Positions 1-7,750 of a stretch of DNA of 64,000 nucleotides are shown here, one piece after another. Where the stretch lies: the NCBI RefSeq assembly GCF_016461955.1, contig NZ_JADMNM010000007.1, positions 61,478-125,477 of the forward strand, in the 5' to 3' direction. The notes under the pieces were generated by a model. It did not search any database and was not told the origin of the DNA. It saw only the letters and a list, made by a program, of their open reading frames with translations. The position numbers and the translations under genes are program-made. The DNA comes from Qipengyuania sp. YIM B01966 (GTDB taxonomy: Bacteria; Pseudomonadota; Alphaproteobacteria; Sphingomonadales; Sphingomonadaceae). Every line of letters starts with the position of its first letter. The stretch's first letter is position 1.

Positions 1-2641
1 AGAAGCGGTAGCGGATCGACGCACCGTAGGTGCGCGGCTGGTTGGGATAGCTCGAGATCGAGCCTGCCTGCGCCACCGAATCAAACAGCGACAGCAGATA
101 GCGGTCGTTGGTCAGATTGCGGCCCCAGATGGTGAATTCGAGCCCGTTCATCATAGCATAGGTAAGCGAGGCGTTGAGGTTGTCGACCTGACGGCGGAAC
201 GGACGGGCAGCGGCAACGGCCGCGGCCTGGCCGCCCTGCGACAGGAAGCCAGGCAGCCCTTCGACCACCTGCACCGGCGATTCGAGATGCAGATCTCCGC
301 GCGCAATCAGGCGGTCGCCATTGCCCAGTTCCTGGTTCCACTGCGCGCCGAATGTCGCCGACAGTTCCGGCACCCCGGCCACTGCCCGACCGCTGAGGTC
401 GCCGATCGCCGAATTGAGGAACTCGTCATATTTGGCGTCGAGATAGGTGAAGGCGACGTTCAACGTCAGCTCGTCCATCGGCCGCGCCATCCCTTCGAAC
501 TCGATGCCGAAGGTACTCTGCTTGCCCGCATTGGCCAGCGCAAAGCCGGTGCCGGTGAAGATGTTGGACTGGAAGCCGTCAATCTCCTGCTGGAACACGG
601 TGAGGTTGGCAGAAGCGAGGCCCCAATCGGCCTTGATTCCAGCTTCGTACACCGTCGATTCTTCCGGGCCGGCAAAGCGCGAGCCGGTGGTGAGGTTCGG
701 GGTGATGAGATTGGCCGCTGTCAGCGCCGGAATGTCGCTCGCCAGCGGGCGGCTGTCGCGCGACAGGTTGAAGCTGCTCGCCTTGAAGCCGGTCGCGTAA
801 GACAGATAGAGGTTGATCGATTCCGTCACATCGTAGGCGACCCGCGCGGTGTAGCTGAAATCGCCATCATTGGTCTTGCCGTCTTCCACCGCGTTGGGAA
901 CGTTGAGGAACGGCGGCAGGAATTGCAGCGAACGCAGGCCGAGCAGCGGTGCAGTGCGCCCGGCGACCGTGGTGCTGATGGTCTGGAACAGGGCCGGCTG
1001 CGCCGCGGCAAAGCCCTGAATCTGCGCCGGCGTAGCAAACCCGCCGGGCAGCCCGAGGAGGCCGCCGATGGTCTGCGAGATGCCCGCATTGGTCGCCGCC
1101 GTACGGATCGCCGGCAGATTGAGCGCGGCAAACACGTCGGTCGAGACGACGTTGGTGGCGATTTCCTTCTTGTCCTTGGTGTAGTTGCCGCCGACCGTCA
1201 CGGTCAGGCCGTCAACGATCTCGAAATCGAGCTGGCCGAAAATCGACCATGCCTGGTTGTCGAGCGAGTACGCTTCGGTGAGACCCTGCCCGGTGCCGAA
1301 GAAGCGGCCGGTATAGAGCGCCGGGTTGCCCGCCAGCGCGCCGAATTGCGTTTCAAGCGCCGCCACGTTCAGCGCACCCGCGCTGGCCCCGCGGATCAGC
1401 AGATCGGCATAGGGGCGGAACTGGTTGCCGAAGAAGATCTCGCTGTTCTGTTCGACCGACTCGTCGAAATAATAGCCGCCGAGCAGGAAGCCGACGCGAT
1501 CGCCGATTTCCCCCGCGAGGCGCAGTTCCTGCGTGAAGGTTTCGATCCCGACATCGTCGAACTTGCGGCCGATCAGGTCGGCGCTGGTGAAGTCCGCATC
1601 CTGATTGGTGACCGCGTTGCTCTTGCGGAAGGCGCTGATCGAGGTGAGCGTGAGGCCGGCGCCGAGTTCGAAATCGACCTGGCCCGAAATGCCATAATTC
1701 TCGATCTCGTTGGTCGAATCGAAGTTCGAATAAACCACATCAGCATAGGGATCGGCCGGGTTATTGACCCGCCCGCCCACCGCGAAGATCGCCTGCGTGG
1801 CGGCCGACTGGCGGACATTGATGACGCCGCAGCACAACTCGTCGATGCTGTCATAATCGGCGATGATGCGCGCGCGCACCGGGCCTTCATTTTCGAACAA
1901 GGCCTGGCCGCGCACGAACCAGCGGTTGCGTTCGTTAGTGGCGTTGCCCGTGCCGAGATCGTCGAGATAACCGTCGCGCTTGTTAATCCCGCCCGCCAGG
2001 CTGAAGGCGAGGCTGTCGCTCACCGGTCCGGTGACGACGCCCTTGGCCAGGATCGCATTGTAATTGCCGTAGCTCAATTCCGCCTGTCCGCCGAAGCTGA
2101 ACTGCGGTTCGCGGGTAACGATCGAGATGACGCCCGCCGAAGCATTCTTGCCGAACAGCGTCGACTGGGGCCCCCGCAACACTTCGACGCGCTGCACATC
2201 GGGCAGGTCCGAGATCTGCGAGGCGGTGCGGCTGCGATAGACGCCATCGACGAACACGCCCACCGACGGCTCGATGCCGGCATTGTTGGCGCCGTTGCCG
2301 AAGCCGCGGATGATGAAATTGGTGTTGGCCGCGCTCTGCAGCGTGGTCACCCGCAGCGAGGGCACCACGGTCGACAGGTCGGCCACATCGCGGATCTGCG
2401 CGCGTTCGATGGTTTCGGCGGTGGTGACCGAAACCGCGACCGGGATTTCCTGCAGCGTCTGTTCGCGCTTGGTCGCGGTGACGATGATCTCGTTGCCGGT
2501 CGCGCTGTCTTCCTGGTTCTCGTACGTGTCGCCGTCGGTGTTGGGCTCGCCCGGCTGGGCGGCCTGCGCAAAAGCGAGGCCGGGCACGGCCAGCGCAAAG
2601 GCGGCCGCGCCGGTGAGCAGCGAGAAGCGGGTCGAAATCAT
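1..2641 (-). CDS. TonB-dependent outer-membrane receptor (stop codon outside window)
   Basis: An 880-residue reading frame runs from ATG at 2641 to the window edge. It begins with a signal peptide (about residues 1-26, ending AFAQA), followed by a TonB box (EIIVTATKR, 51-59). The plug domain then shows the family signature RVEVLRGPQSTLFG near residue 160. The last readable residues are SIRYRF. A terminal Phe is the usual outer-membrane barrel sorting signal, and base 1 would be the first base of the stop codon, so the protein is essentially complete. A GAGGAA ribosome site lies 8 bases before the ATG. Such receptors import a ligand such as a siderophore, cobalamin or oligosaccharide across the outer membrane using TonB energy. 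The substrate cannot be read from the sequence, and no transport or degradation partner is visible on this side. Confidence 0.95.
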   Translation of the reverse strand, partial: MISTRFSLLTGAAAFALAVPGLAFAQAAQPGEPNTDGDTYENQEDSATGNEIIVTATKREQTLQEIPVAVSVTTAETIERAQIRDVADLSTVVPSLRVTTLQSAANTNFIIRGFGNGANNAGIEPSVGVFVDGVYRSRTASQISDLPDVQRVEVLRGPQSTLFGKNASAGVISIVTREPQFSFGGQAELSYGNYNAILAKGVVTGPVSDSLAFSLAGGINKRDGYLDDLGTGNATNERNRWFVRGQALFENEGPVRARIIADYDSIDELCCGVINVRQSAATQAIFAVGGRVNNPADPYADVVYSNFDSTNEIENYGISGQVDFELGAGLTLTSISAFRKSNAVTNQDADFTSADLIGRKFDDVGIETFTQELRLAGEIGDRVGFLLGGYYFDESVEQNSEIFFGNQFRPYADLLIRGASAGALNVAALETQFGALAGNPALYTGRFFGTGQGLTEAYSLDNQAWSIFGQLDFEIVDGLTVTVGGNYTKDKKEIATNVVSTDVFAALNLPAIRTAATNAGISQTIGGLLGLPGGFATPAQIQGFAAAQPALFQTISTTVAGRTAPLLGLRSLQFLPPFLNVPNAVEDGKTNDGDFSYTARVAYDVTESINLYLSYATGFKASSFNLSRDSRPLASDIPALTAANLITPNLTTGSRFAGPEESTVYEAGIKADWGLASANLTVFQQEIDGFQSNIFTGTGFALANAGKQSTFGIEFEGMARPMDELTLNVAFTYLDAKYDEFLNSAIGDLSGRAVAGVPELSATFGAQWNQELGNGDRLIARGDLHLESPVQVVEGLPGFLSQGGQAAAVAAARPFRRQVDNLNASLTYAMMNGLEFTIWGRNLTNDRYLLSLFDSVAQAGSISSYPNQPRTYGASIRYRF

Positions 2642-2724
2642 GCAAGTGGTTCCTCTGCCAAGGCTGTCCCGGGCCATCCGCGCGATGCGGTGCGGCCCGG
2701 TCAGCGTGCTTTTTTCCGGCAGCC

Positions 2725-2753
2725 GCCTTAGAAACAGGCTGTTTTTACGACAA
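2725..2753 (-). promoter_or_regulatory. Possible promoter with internal palindrome upstream of the TonB receptor
   Basis: On the minus strand TTGTCG (2753-2748) and TAAGGC (2730-2725) are 17 bases apart, a plausible -35/-10 pair that would give a leader of about 75 bases. Between them lies AAACAGGCTGTTT (2732-2744), a palindrome with a one-base centre, which is where a repressor would block RNA polymerase. The regulator is unknown and it is not a recognisable Fur box. Confidence 0.3.
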
Positions 2754-2910
2754 GCGTATTGCCATGCCGGCCCACCGCATCGCCGGCGCTGTTGCAGGCG
2801 GGCCACAGGTATGCCTTGCCGCAGCGGGCCCCTGCCTGTAGAGGCGCGCGCGATCCGGCCGCCCCTTTCGCGGCCCCTGCAGCGCCCCTTTCGAGAAAGC
2901 TTTTCCCCTG

Positions 2911-4749
2911 ATGTCCGCAAATCTGCGCAACGTGGCGATCATCGCGCACGTCGATCATGGCAAGACCACGCTTGTCGACCAACTGTTCCGCCAGTCCGGC
3001 ACCTTCCGCGACAATCAGCGCGTCGAGGAACGGGCGATGGATTCGAACGACCTCGAAAAGGAACGCGGGATCACCATCCTCGCCAAATGCACCAGCGTCG
3101 AATGGACCCCGCCCGAAGGCGGCGAGACAACGCGGATCAATATCGTCGACACCCCTGGCCACGCCGATTTCGGCGGCGAGGTAGAACGCATCCTCAGCAT
3201 GGTCGATGGCGTGATCCTGCTGGTCGACAGCAGCGAAGGCGCGATGCCGCAGACCAAATTCGTCACCGGCAAGGCGCTGGCGCTGGGCCTCAGGCCGATC
3301 GTGGTGGTCAACAAGGTCGACCGGCCCGACGAGCGTATCCAGGAAGTGCTCGACGAGGTGTTCGACCTGTTCGTCAGCCTCGATGCCAATGACGAGCAGC
3401 TCGATTTTCCGGTGCTCTACGCCTCGGGCCGCAACGGCTATGCCAATGCCGAGCCCGACAAGCGCGAGGGCACGCTGGCGCCGCTATTCGACAAGATCGT
3501 CGCGCACGTCCCCGCGCCGCGCGTCAATGCCGACGGGCCGTTCACTTTCCTTGCCACCCTGCTCGACCGCGACAATTTCATGGGCCGCGTGCTGACCGGG
3601 CGGGTGGTGTCGGGCAGCGTCCGGGTCAACGACCCGATCCGCGCGCTCGACATGGATGGCAAGGTCATCGAAACCGGCCGCGCGACCAAGCTGCTGGCTT
3701 TTCGCGGGCTGGAGCGGGTGCCGGTCGACAGCGCCGAAGCGGGCGACATCATCGCGCTGGCCGGCCTCGAGAAGGCAACCGTCGCCAACACCATCGCCTC
3801 GCCCGAGGTGACCGAGCCGCTGGCCGCCCAGCCGATCGACCCGCCCACGCTGTCGATGCGCTTTGCCGTCAATGACAGCCCGCTGGCCGGGCGCGAAGGC
3901 GACAAGGTGACCAGCCGGATGATCCGCGACCGCCTGCTGCGCGAGGCGGAAACCAATGTCGCCATCCGCGTCACCGAGAGCGCCGACAAGGACAGCTTCG
4001 AAGTCGCCGGGCGCGGCGAATTGCAGCTGGGCGTGCTGATCGAAACGATGCGCCGCGAAGGCTTCGAGCTCGGCATCAGCCGCCCGCGCGTGCTGTTCCG
4101 CGAGGAAGCCGGCCAGCGGATGGAGCCGTACGAAACCGTCGTCATCGACGTGGACGACGAACATTCGGGCACGGTCGTCGAAAAGATGCAGCGCCGCAAG
4201 GCCGAGCTGACCGAGATGCGCCCGAGCGGCGCAGGCAAGACCCGCATTACCTTCAGCGCGCCCAGCCGCGGGCTGATCGGCTATCACGGCGAATTCCTGT
4301 CCGACACGCGCGGCACCGGGATCATGAACCGGCTGTTCGAGAAATACGGCCCGCATAAGGGCCCGATCGAGGGGCGGCCCAACGGCGTGCTGATCTCCAA
4401 CGCGACCGGCGAGGCGGTCGGCTATGCGCTCAACGCGCTGGAAGAGCGCGGCGTGCTGTTCATCAGCCCGCAGGCGAAGCTCTATGAAGGGATGATCATC
4501 GGCGAAAATGCCAAGCCCGACGATCTTGAGGTCAATCCGCTGAAGTCAAAGCAGCTGACCAATTTCCGTTCGACCGGCAAGGACGATGCGATCCGCCTGA
4601 CCCCGCCACGGATCATGACGCTGGAACAGGCGATCGCCTATATTGACGATGACGAGATGGTTGAGGTGACGCCGAAATCGATCCGGCTGCGCAAGGCGAT
4701 CCTCGACCCGCACGAGCGCAAGAAAGCCCGGCGCCGCGGCGAGGATTGA
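2911..4749 (+). CDS. typA: Ribosome-associated GTPase TypA/BipA
   Basis: This 612-residue translational GTPase has the usual family length. The G1 motif AHVDHGKTT is at residues 12-20, the switch RGIT near 53, G3 DTPGH near 79 and G4 NKVD near 133. The EF-G-like domains and the BipA-specific C-terminal domain follow (FISPQAKLYEGMIIGENA). TypA binds the ribosome and supports 50S assembly and growth under cold or other stress. The start is the ATG that directly precedes SANLRNVAIIAHVDHG; its ribosome site is weak. It is monocistronic, with a half-copy of the interspersed repeat 21 bases past the stop that may serve as terminator. Confidence 0.98.
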   Translation: MSANLRNVAIIAHVDHGKTTLVDQLFRQSGTFRDNQRVEERAMDSNDLEKERGITILAKCTSVEWTPPEGGETTRINIVDTPGHADFGGEVERILSMVDGVILLVDSSEGAMPQTKFVTGKALALGLRPIVVVNKVDRPDERIQEVLDEVFDLFVSLDANDEQLDFPVLYASGRNGYANAEPDKREGTLAPLFDKIVAHVPAPRVNADGPFTFLATLLDRDNFMGRVLTGRVVSGSVRVNDPIRALDMDGKVIETGRATKLLAFRGLERVPVDSAEAGDIIALAGLEKATVANTIASPEVTEPLAAQPIDPPTLSMRFAVNDSPLAGREGDKVTSRMIRDRLLREAETNVAIRVTESADKDSFEVAGRGELQLGVLIETMRREGFELGISRPRVLFREEAGQRMEPYETVVIDVDDEHSGTVVEKMQRRKAELTEMRPSGAGKTRITFSAPSRGLIGYHGEFLSDTRGTGIMNRLFEKYGPHKGPIEGRPNGVLISNATGEAVGYALNALEERGVLFISPQAKLYEGMIIGENAKPDDLEVNPLKSKQLTNFRSTGKDDAIRLTPPRIMTLEQAIAYIDDDEMVEVTPKSIRLRKAILDPHERKKARRRGED

Positions 4750-4770
4750 GCGAGGTGAGGAGGCGTCCGC

Positions 4771-4807
4771 TGGATTGCCACGGCGCCTGACAGCGCCTCG
4801 CAATGAC
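4771..4807. repeat. Half copy of the interspersed inverted repeat, just after typA
   Basis: This is the right arm only: TGGATTGCC, then a small internal hairpin (GGCGC...GCGCC), then CTCGCAATGAC. It begins 21 bases after the typA stop, so it could form the 3' end hairpin of that transcript. Confidence 0.7.
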
Positions 4808-4820
4808 GGGCTTAACCGTC

Positions 4821-4910
4821 GTCATTGCGAGCGAAGCGCGGCAATCGACGCGGCGTAGCGCTGCCGGGGCCACTGGATTGCCACGGAGCCTGACGGCTCC
4901 TCGCAATGAC
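4821..4910. repeat. Full copy of the interspersed inverted-repeat element
   Basis: The 90-bp element starts GTCATTGCGAG and ends CTCGCAATGAC, so its ends are exact inverted copies. Inside, GGCAATC pairs with GATTGCC. The left arm carries GCGAAGCGC and the right arm a mini-hairpin GGAGCC-TGAC-GGCTCC. It encodes nothing and has the look of a REP/MITE-like non-autonomous element. From memory, the GTCATTGCGAGCGAAGCG core recurs in intergenic regions of many bacteria. Confidence 0.8.
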
Positions 4911-4966
4911 GAGTGTACGGGGCGCTTGCACTGTACTTCCCAGCGGCGGGCGGCTTCTCCAACGTC

Positions 4967-5215
4967 GTCATTGCGAGCGAAGCGCGGCAATCCAGGCGGC
5001 ATAGTGCTGCGGGTGCCACTGGATTGCCACGGAGCCTTACGGCTCCTCACACTGACGGGCCTACTGGCCCACCTTCGTCATTGCGAGCGAAGCGCGGCAA
5101 TCCAGGCGGCATAGTGCTGCGGGTGCCACTGGATTGCCACGGAGCCTTACGGCTCCTCACAATGACGGGCCTACTGGCCCACCTTCGTCATTGCGAGCGA
5201 AGCGCGGCAATCCAG
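4967..5215. repeat. Tandem 110-bp duplication of the repeat element plus a third partial copy
   Basis: Bases 4967-5076 and 5077-5186 are the same 110-bp unit and differ at one position (CACACTGACG against CACAATGACG). A third copy of the left arm follows at 5187-5215. Each unit is one inverted-repeat element plus a short linker (GGCCTACTGGCCCACCTTC). The near identity points to a recent tandem duplication, which is expected to be length-variable between strains. All open frames here are repeat-derived, so 4750-5242 holds no gene. Confidence 0.85.
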
Positions 5216-5242
5216 TGGCCTGTGCGCCGCCCGGTCGCCAAG

Positions 5243-5446
5243 TCAGTCCTTGGGCTTCGCCGGTTCCTGCTTGTCATGCCCTTCGAGCTGGTCGGCATGA
5301 TCGGCATTCTGCAACCCGTCGGCCGCATCCTTTGACTGCGCGCCGCCCGATTGCTGCGCCGCGATGGCGGCGGTTTCGGGGTCGAGCTTGACGGCGGAAC
5401 TGTCACGCGGGGTGTCAGCGGCGGGTTTGGCGGTCTCGGCCATCAT
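5243..5446 (-). CDS. Small charged hypothetical protein (67 aa)
   Basis: This is a 67-residue hydrophilic protein, rich in Ala, Asp, Lys and Gln, with no membrane segment and no cysteine (MMAETAKPAAD... ending QEPAKPKD). A GGAG ribosome site precedes two consecutive ATG codons (ggagacacgATGATG), at spacings of 5 and 8 bases, so either could be used. Composition suggests a disordered or stress-type cytoplasmic protein, but I do not recognise the family. It stands alone between the repeat cluster and a 307-bp gap. Confidence 0.55.
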   Translation of the reverse strand: MMAETAKPAADTPRDSSAVKLDPETAAIAAQQSGGAQSKDAADGLQNADHADQLEGHDKQEPAKPKD

Positions 5447-5567
5447 CGTGTCTCCAATCGGTGTGTTGCCCTCAACGCGCCAAGCGCCGCCTGGCTCCTA
5501 GCGCGTGACGGATTTTCCTACATCGGCATCGGGTGATACGTTGCGGGGTCGCGTCAAATCATTCCGT

Positions 5568-5589
5568 CCCGCCACAGCGTAGTGGCGGG
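5568..5589. other. Perfect 8-bp hairpin in the 5447-5753 intergenic region
   Basis: CCCGCCAC (5568-5575) and GTGGCGGG (5582-5589) form a perfect stem with a six-base loop. There is no T-tract, so it is not a standard terminator. The 307-bp gap around it has no convincing coding region; besides this it contains the palindrome at 5666-5681 and a looser GGTGAC/GTCACC pair at 5589-5615. Confidence 0.4.
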
Positions 5590-5665
5590 TGACAATTGCG
5601 CCGCGAAAAGTCACCGGCCGCCCGGCCAAAAATTGGCACAACGCTCTGGCGGGGAAGGAATATTT

Positions 5666-5681
5666 CTGTGAAAGGTCACAG
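5666..5681. promoter_or_regulatory. Palindromic operator candidate upstream of putP
   Basis: CTGTGAAAGGTCACAG has perfect 6-base arms around a 4-base centre, 72 bases before the putP start. The half-site TGTGA is like those of CRP-type regulators, but the spacer is 4 rather than 6 bases, so the binding protein is uncertain. Confidence 0.4.
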
Positions 5682-5753
5682 TCTGGCAACCCCTTTGTCT
5701 GTCGCCTTGCCCCGCCGCCACTGCCGCTTGGCGCCGGGGCGGGGCCGCGCTAG

Positions 5754-7220
5754 ATGGCGGTGATGGAGACGGGGACCATCATTTCGCTCGGCGCGTATTT
5801 CGTGCTGATGCTCGCCATCGGGGTCTATGCCTGGCGCAAGACCGCGCTGACATCGGAAGGCTATCTGCTCGGCGGGCGCGATCTGTCGCCCTCGGTCACG
5901 GCGCTGTCGGCCGGTGCGGCGGATATGTCGGGCTGGCTGCTGCTGGGCCTGCCGGGCGCGCTTTATACGGCCGGACTGGTCGAGGCGTGGATCGGAATTG
6001 GTCTGTTTGTCGGCGCGCTGGTCAACTGGATCGTTGTCGCGCCGCGCCTGCGCCAGCAGACCGAGGAACTGGACAATGCGCTGACCATCCCCGAATTCCT
6101 CGCCAACCGCTTCCCCGACAAGGCGACCGCGCTCAGGCTGGTATCGGCGGTGGTGATCGTGGTGTTCTTCACTGTCTATACCGCCTCGGGCATGGTGGCG
6201 GGCGGCAAGCTGTTCGAAACCAGCTTTGCCGCCCTGTTCGATACCGCATGGGCGAGCGATTATCTGATCGGCATCTGGCTAACCGCCGGGGTGGTGCTGG
6301 TCTACACCATCATCGGCGGTTTCCTCGCCGTCAGCTTGACCGATTTCGTGCAAGGCATGATCATGTTCGTCGCGCTGGTCGCGATGCCGCTGGTGATCAT
6401 GTTCGGCCCCGGCGGCAGCGGCATCACCGAGCTGGGCGAGGTGCAGGCGGGCTTCACCAGCCTGACCTATGGCCTTACCGGGCTGGGCTTCCTGTCGGCG
6501 GTGACCTGGGGGCTGGGCTATTTCGGGCAGCCGCACATCATCGTGCGGTTCATGGCGATCCGCGACGTGCGCGAGATTCCCACCGCACGGAATATCGCGA
6601 TGGGGTGGATGGCGGTTTGCCTGGCGGGGGCGATCGGGGCCGGGCTGGCCGGGCGGGCCTATGCGATGCGCCACGCCCTGCCGGTGCGCGACCCGGAAAC
6701 GATCTTCATCATTCTGGCCGAGGTGCTGTTCGATCCGCTGGTTACCGGGCTGCTGCTGGCGGCTTTGCTGGCGGCGGTGATGAGCACCATCAGCTCGCAA
6801 TTGCTGGTTTCCGCGAGCTCGCTGACGGAGGATATCTACCGCCTGCTTGCGCGGCGCGAGGCGAGCGAGAAGGAAGCGGTGATGATCGGCCGGCTGAGCG
6901 TGCTGGCGGTGGCGCTGGCGGCGATTTTCCTCGCCCGCGATCCCGATAGCCAAGTGCTTGGCTTGGTGAGCAACGCCTGGGCCGGCTTCGGCGCGGCGTT
7001 CGGGCCGCTGATCATTCTGTCGCTCACTTGGCGCGGGATGACCGGGGCAGGGGCGGTGGCTGGCCTCGTCACGGGCGCGGTCGTTGTGGCCGCCTGGATC
7101 CTGTTGGGATGGAATGCCAGCTTTCTGGGCGGCGAGGGGATTTATGAAATCCTGCCCGGCTTTATCGCCGCGTGGTTAGCCATTTGGCTGGTCAGCAAGG
7201 CAACCCGCAAGCGCGCCTAG
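5754..7220 (+). CDS. putP: Sodium/proline symporter
   Basis: This 488-residue polytopic inner-membrane protein belongs to the solute:sodium symporter family. Family landmarks are the N-terminal helix followed by YLLGGRDLSPSVTALSAGAADMSGW, the PGALYTAGL loop, GLGYFGQPHIIVRFMAI and the late SNAWAGFGAAFGPLIILSL helix. These match PutP, which takes up proline with Na+ for use as carbon and nitrogen source or osmolyte. The first ATG (MAVMETG) is used here; the second, at 5763, is equally possible, and neither has a strong ribosome site. It is a single gene, without a neighbouring putA. A CTGTGA-N4-TCACAG palindrome lies upstream. Confidence 0.93.
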   Translation: MAVMETGTIISLGAYFVLMLAIGVYAWRKTALTSEGYLLGGRDLSPSVTALSAGAADMSGWLLLGLPGALYTAGLVEAWIGIGLFVGALVNWIVVAPRLRQQTEELDNALTIPEFLANRFPDKATALRLVSAVVIVVFFTVYTASGMVAGGKLFETSFAALFDTAWASDYLIGIWLTAGVVLVYTIIGGFLAVSLTDFVQGMIMFVALVAMPLVIMFGPGGSGITELGEVQAGFTSLTYGLTGLGFLSAVTWGLGYFGQPHIIVRFMAIRDVREIPTARNIAMGWMAVCLAGAIGAGLAGRAYAMRHALPVRDPETIFIILAEVLFDPLVTGLLLAALLAAVMSTISSQLLVSASSLTEDIYRLLARREASEKEAVMIGRLSVLAVALAAIFLARDPDSQVLGLVSNAWAGFGAAFGPLIILSLTWRGMTGAGAVAGLVTGAVVVAAWILLGWNASFLGGEGIYEILPGFIAAWLAIWLVSKATRKRA

Positions 7221-7281
7221 AGGCTGCATCCCACCTTGTGGTAAAATCCACCAATGTTTTCAACCTGAACCGATTGAAAGA

Positions 7282-7310
7282 ATTTCGCCCGGTCCGAAAA
7301 GGGCGGAAAT
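7282..7310. promoter_or_regulatory. Inverted repeat between putP and the sigma-54 promoter
   Basis: ATTTCGCCC (7282-7290) and GGGCGGAAAT (7301-7310) are near-perfect inverted copies, centred about 58 bases before the predicted start of the sigma-54 transcript. It could be an upstream activator site (PspF-like) or simply the putP terminator hairpin; the sequence alone cannot decide. Confidence 0.35.
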
Positions 7311-7327
7311 CAGCCATTTTCTCGGCG

Positions 7328-7343
7328 TGGCACGGTCCCTGCA
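7328..7343 (+). promoter_or_regulatory. Sigma-54-type promoter of the pspC unit
   Basis: TGGCACGGTCCCTGCA matches the -24/-12 consensus TGGCAC-N5-TTGCA with one change, and the diagnostic GG (7329-7330) and GC (7341-7342) are exactly 10 bases apart. Transcription would begin near 7354, leaving a leader of about 43 bases before the ATG at 7397. Phage-shock genes in enterobacteria are sigma-54-dependent, which fits the pspC gene downstream. Confidence 0.65.
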
Positions 7344-7396
7344 AGCATGGGCTTATCGGCGGATAGCCGCCGAACCATTGATGAAGGGATCGAAAA

Positions 7397-7525
7397 ATGC
7401 CGCGTGATACTGTTTCTGCCCGCGTCGCCGCTGCCACCGCCTCGCTGCTGGTTTCGGCGCTGTTCCTCGCTTTCGCGATCATTCCCGCCACCCCCGTGGC
7501 GCTGGCCGCTGGCGGCGTCGCATGA
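7397..7525 (+). CDS. 42-aa single-span membrane peptide, coupled to pspC
   Basis: A 42-residue frame (MPRDTVSARVAA... ending AAGGVA) starts at an ATG with a GAAGGGA ribosome site 7 bases upstream. Residues of about 10-37 form one hydrophobic segment, preceded by basic residues, so the peptide probably sits in the inner membrane with its N-terminus inside. Its TGA overlaps the pspC ATG (ATGA), which implies translational coupling. It is the first gene behind the sigma-54 promoter. It is too short to be PspB and lacks PspB's coiled region. I do not know the family. By position it may be a membrane-stress peptide or simply a leader that sets pspC translation. Confidence 0.6.
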   Translation: MPRDTVSARVAAATASLLVSALFLAFAIIPATPVALAAGGVA

Positions 7526-7737
7526 GCGGGATCGAACCTCGTCGCTCGGGGCGGTCGCTGGGCCGCCCCTTCCGCCGGGATCGGGCGGATGGCAAGGTCG
7601 CCGGGGTCTGCGCCGGGATTGCCGATTATTTTGAGATCGACCCGCTGCTGGTGCGCGCGGTCTTCGTGATCGGCACGCTGGTCGGCTTCGGCTCGTTCCT
7701 GCTGATCTATCTCGCGATCTGGCTGCTGGCGGATTGA
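7522..7737 (+). CDS. pspC: PspC-domain stress protein
   Basis: The protein has 71 residues: a basic N-terminus, then the PspC signature DGKVAGVCAGIADYFEIDPLLVRAVFV (about 24-50), then a transmembrane helix to the C-terminus (LLIYLAIWLLAD). PspC is an inner-membrane sensor of envelope stress in the phage-shock response, where it works with PspA, PspB and the activator PspF; none of these is present here. It overlaps the upstream 42-aa gene by four bases and shares its sigma-54-type promoter. It is slightly shorter than enterobacterial PspC (about 119 aa), as is common for single-domain versions. Confidence 0.85.
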   Translation: MSGIEPRRSGRSLGRPFRRDRADGKVAGVCAGIADYFEIDPLLVRAVFVIGTLVGFGSFLLIYLAIWLLAD

Positions 7738-7750
7738 GGCTTCCGGCAGC

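Noticed and set aside
287..2731. Plus-strand open frame of 814 codons
   Set aside because: It lies antisense to the TonB receptor, has no domain signature and reflects third-position GC bias; the minus frame has signal peptide, TonB box and plug motifs.
4821..5215. CRISPR-like array
   Set aside because: Units are 90-110 bp inverted-repeat elements in tandem, without short direct repeats separated by unique spacers, and no cas genes are near.
4803..5335. Several open frames on both strands in the repeat cluster
   Set aside because: They are translations of the inverted-repeat elements, with no ribosome sites and no protein-like composition.
5630..5660. Second sigma-54-like sequence (TTGGCACAACGCTCTGGC)
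   Set aside because: The base pair 10 positions after GG is TG, not GC, so the -24/-12 spacing fails.
5498..5689. 63-codon minus-strand frame in the putP upstream gap
   Set aside because: No ribosome site; it spans a perfect hairpin and a palindrome that look regulatory.
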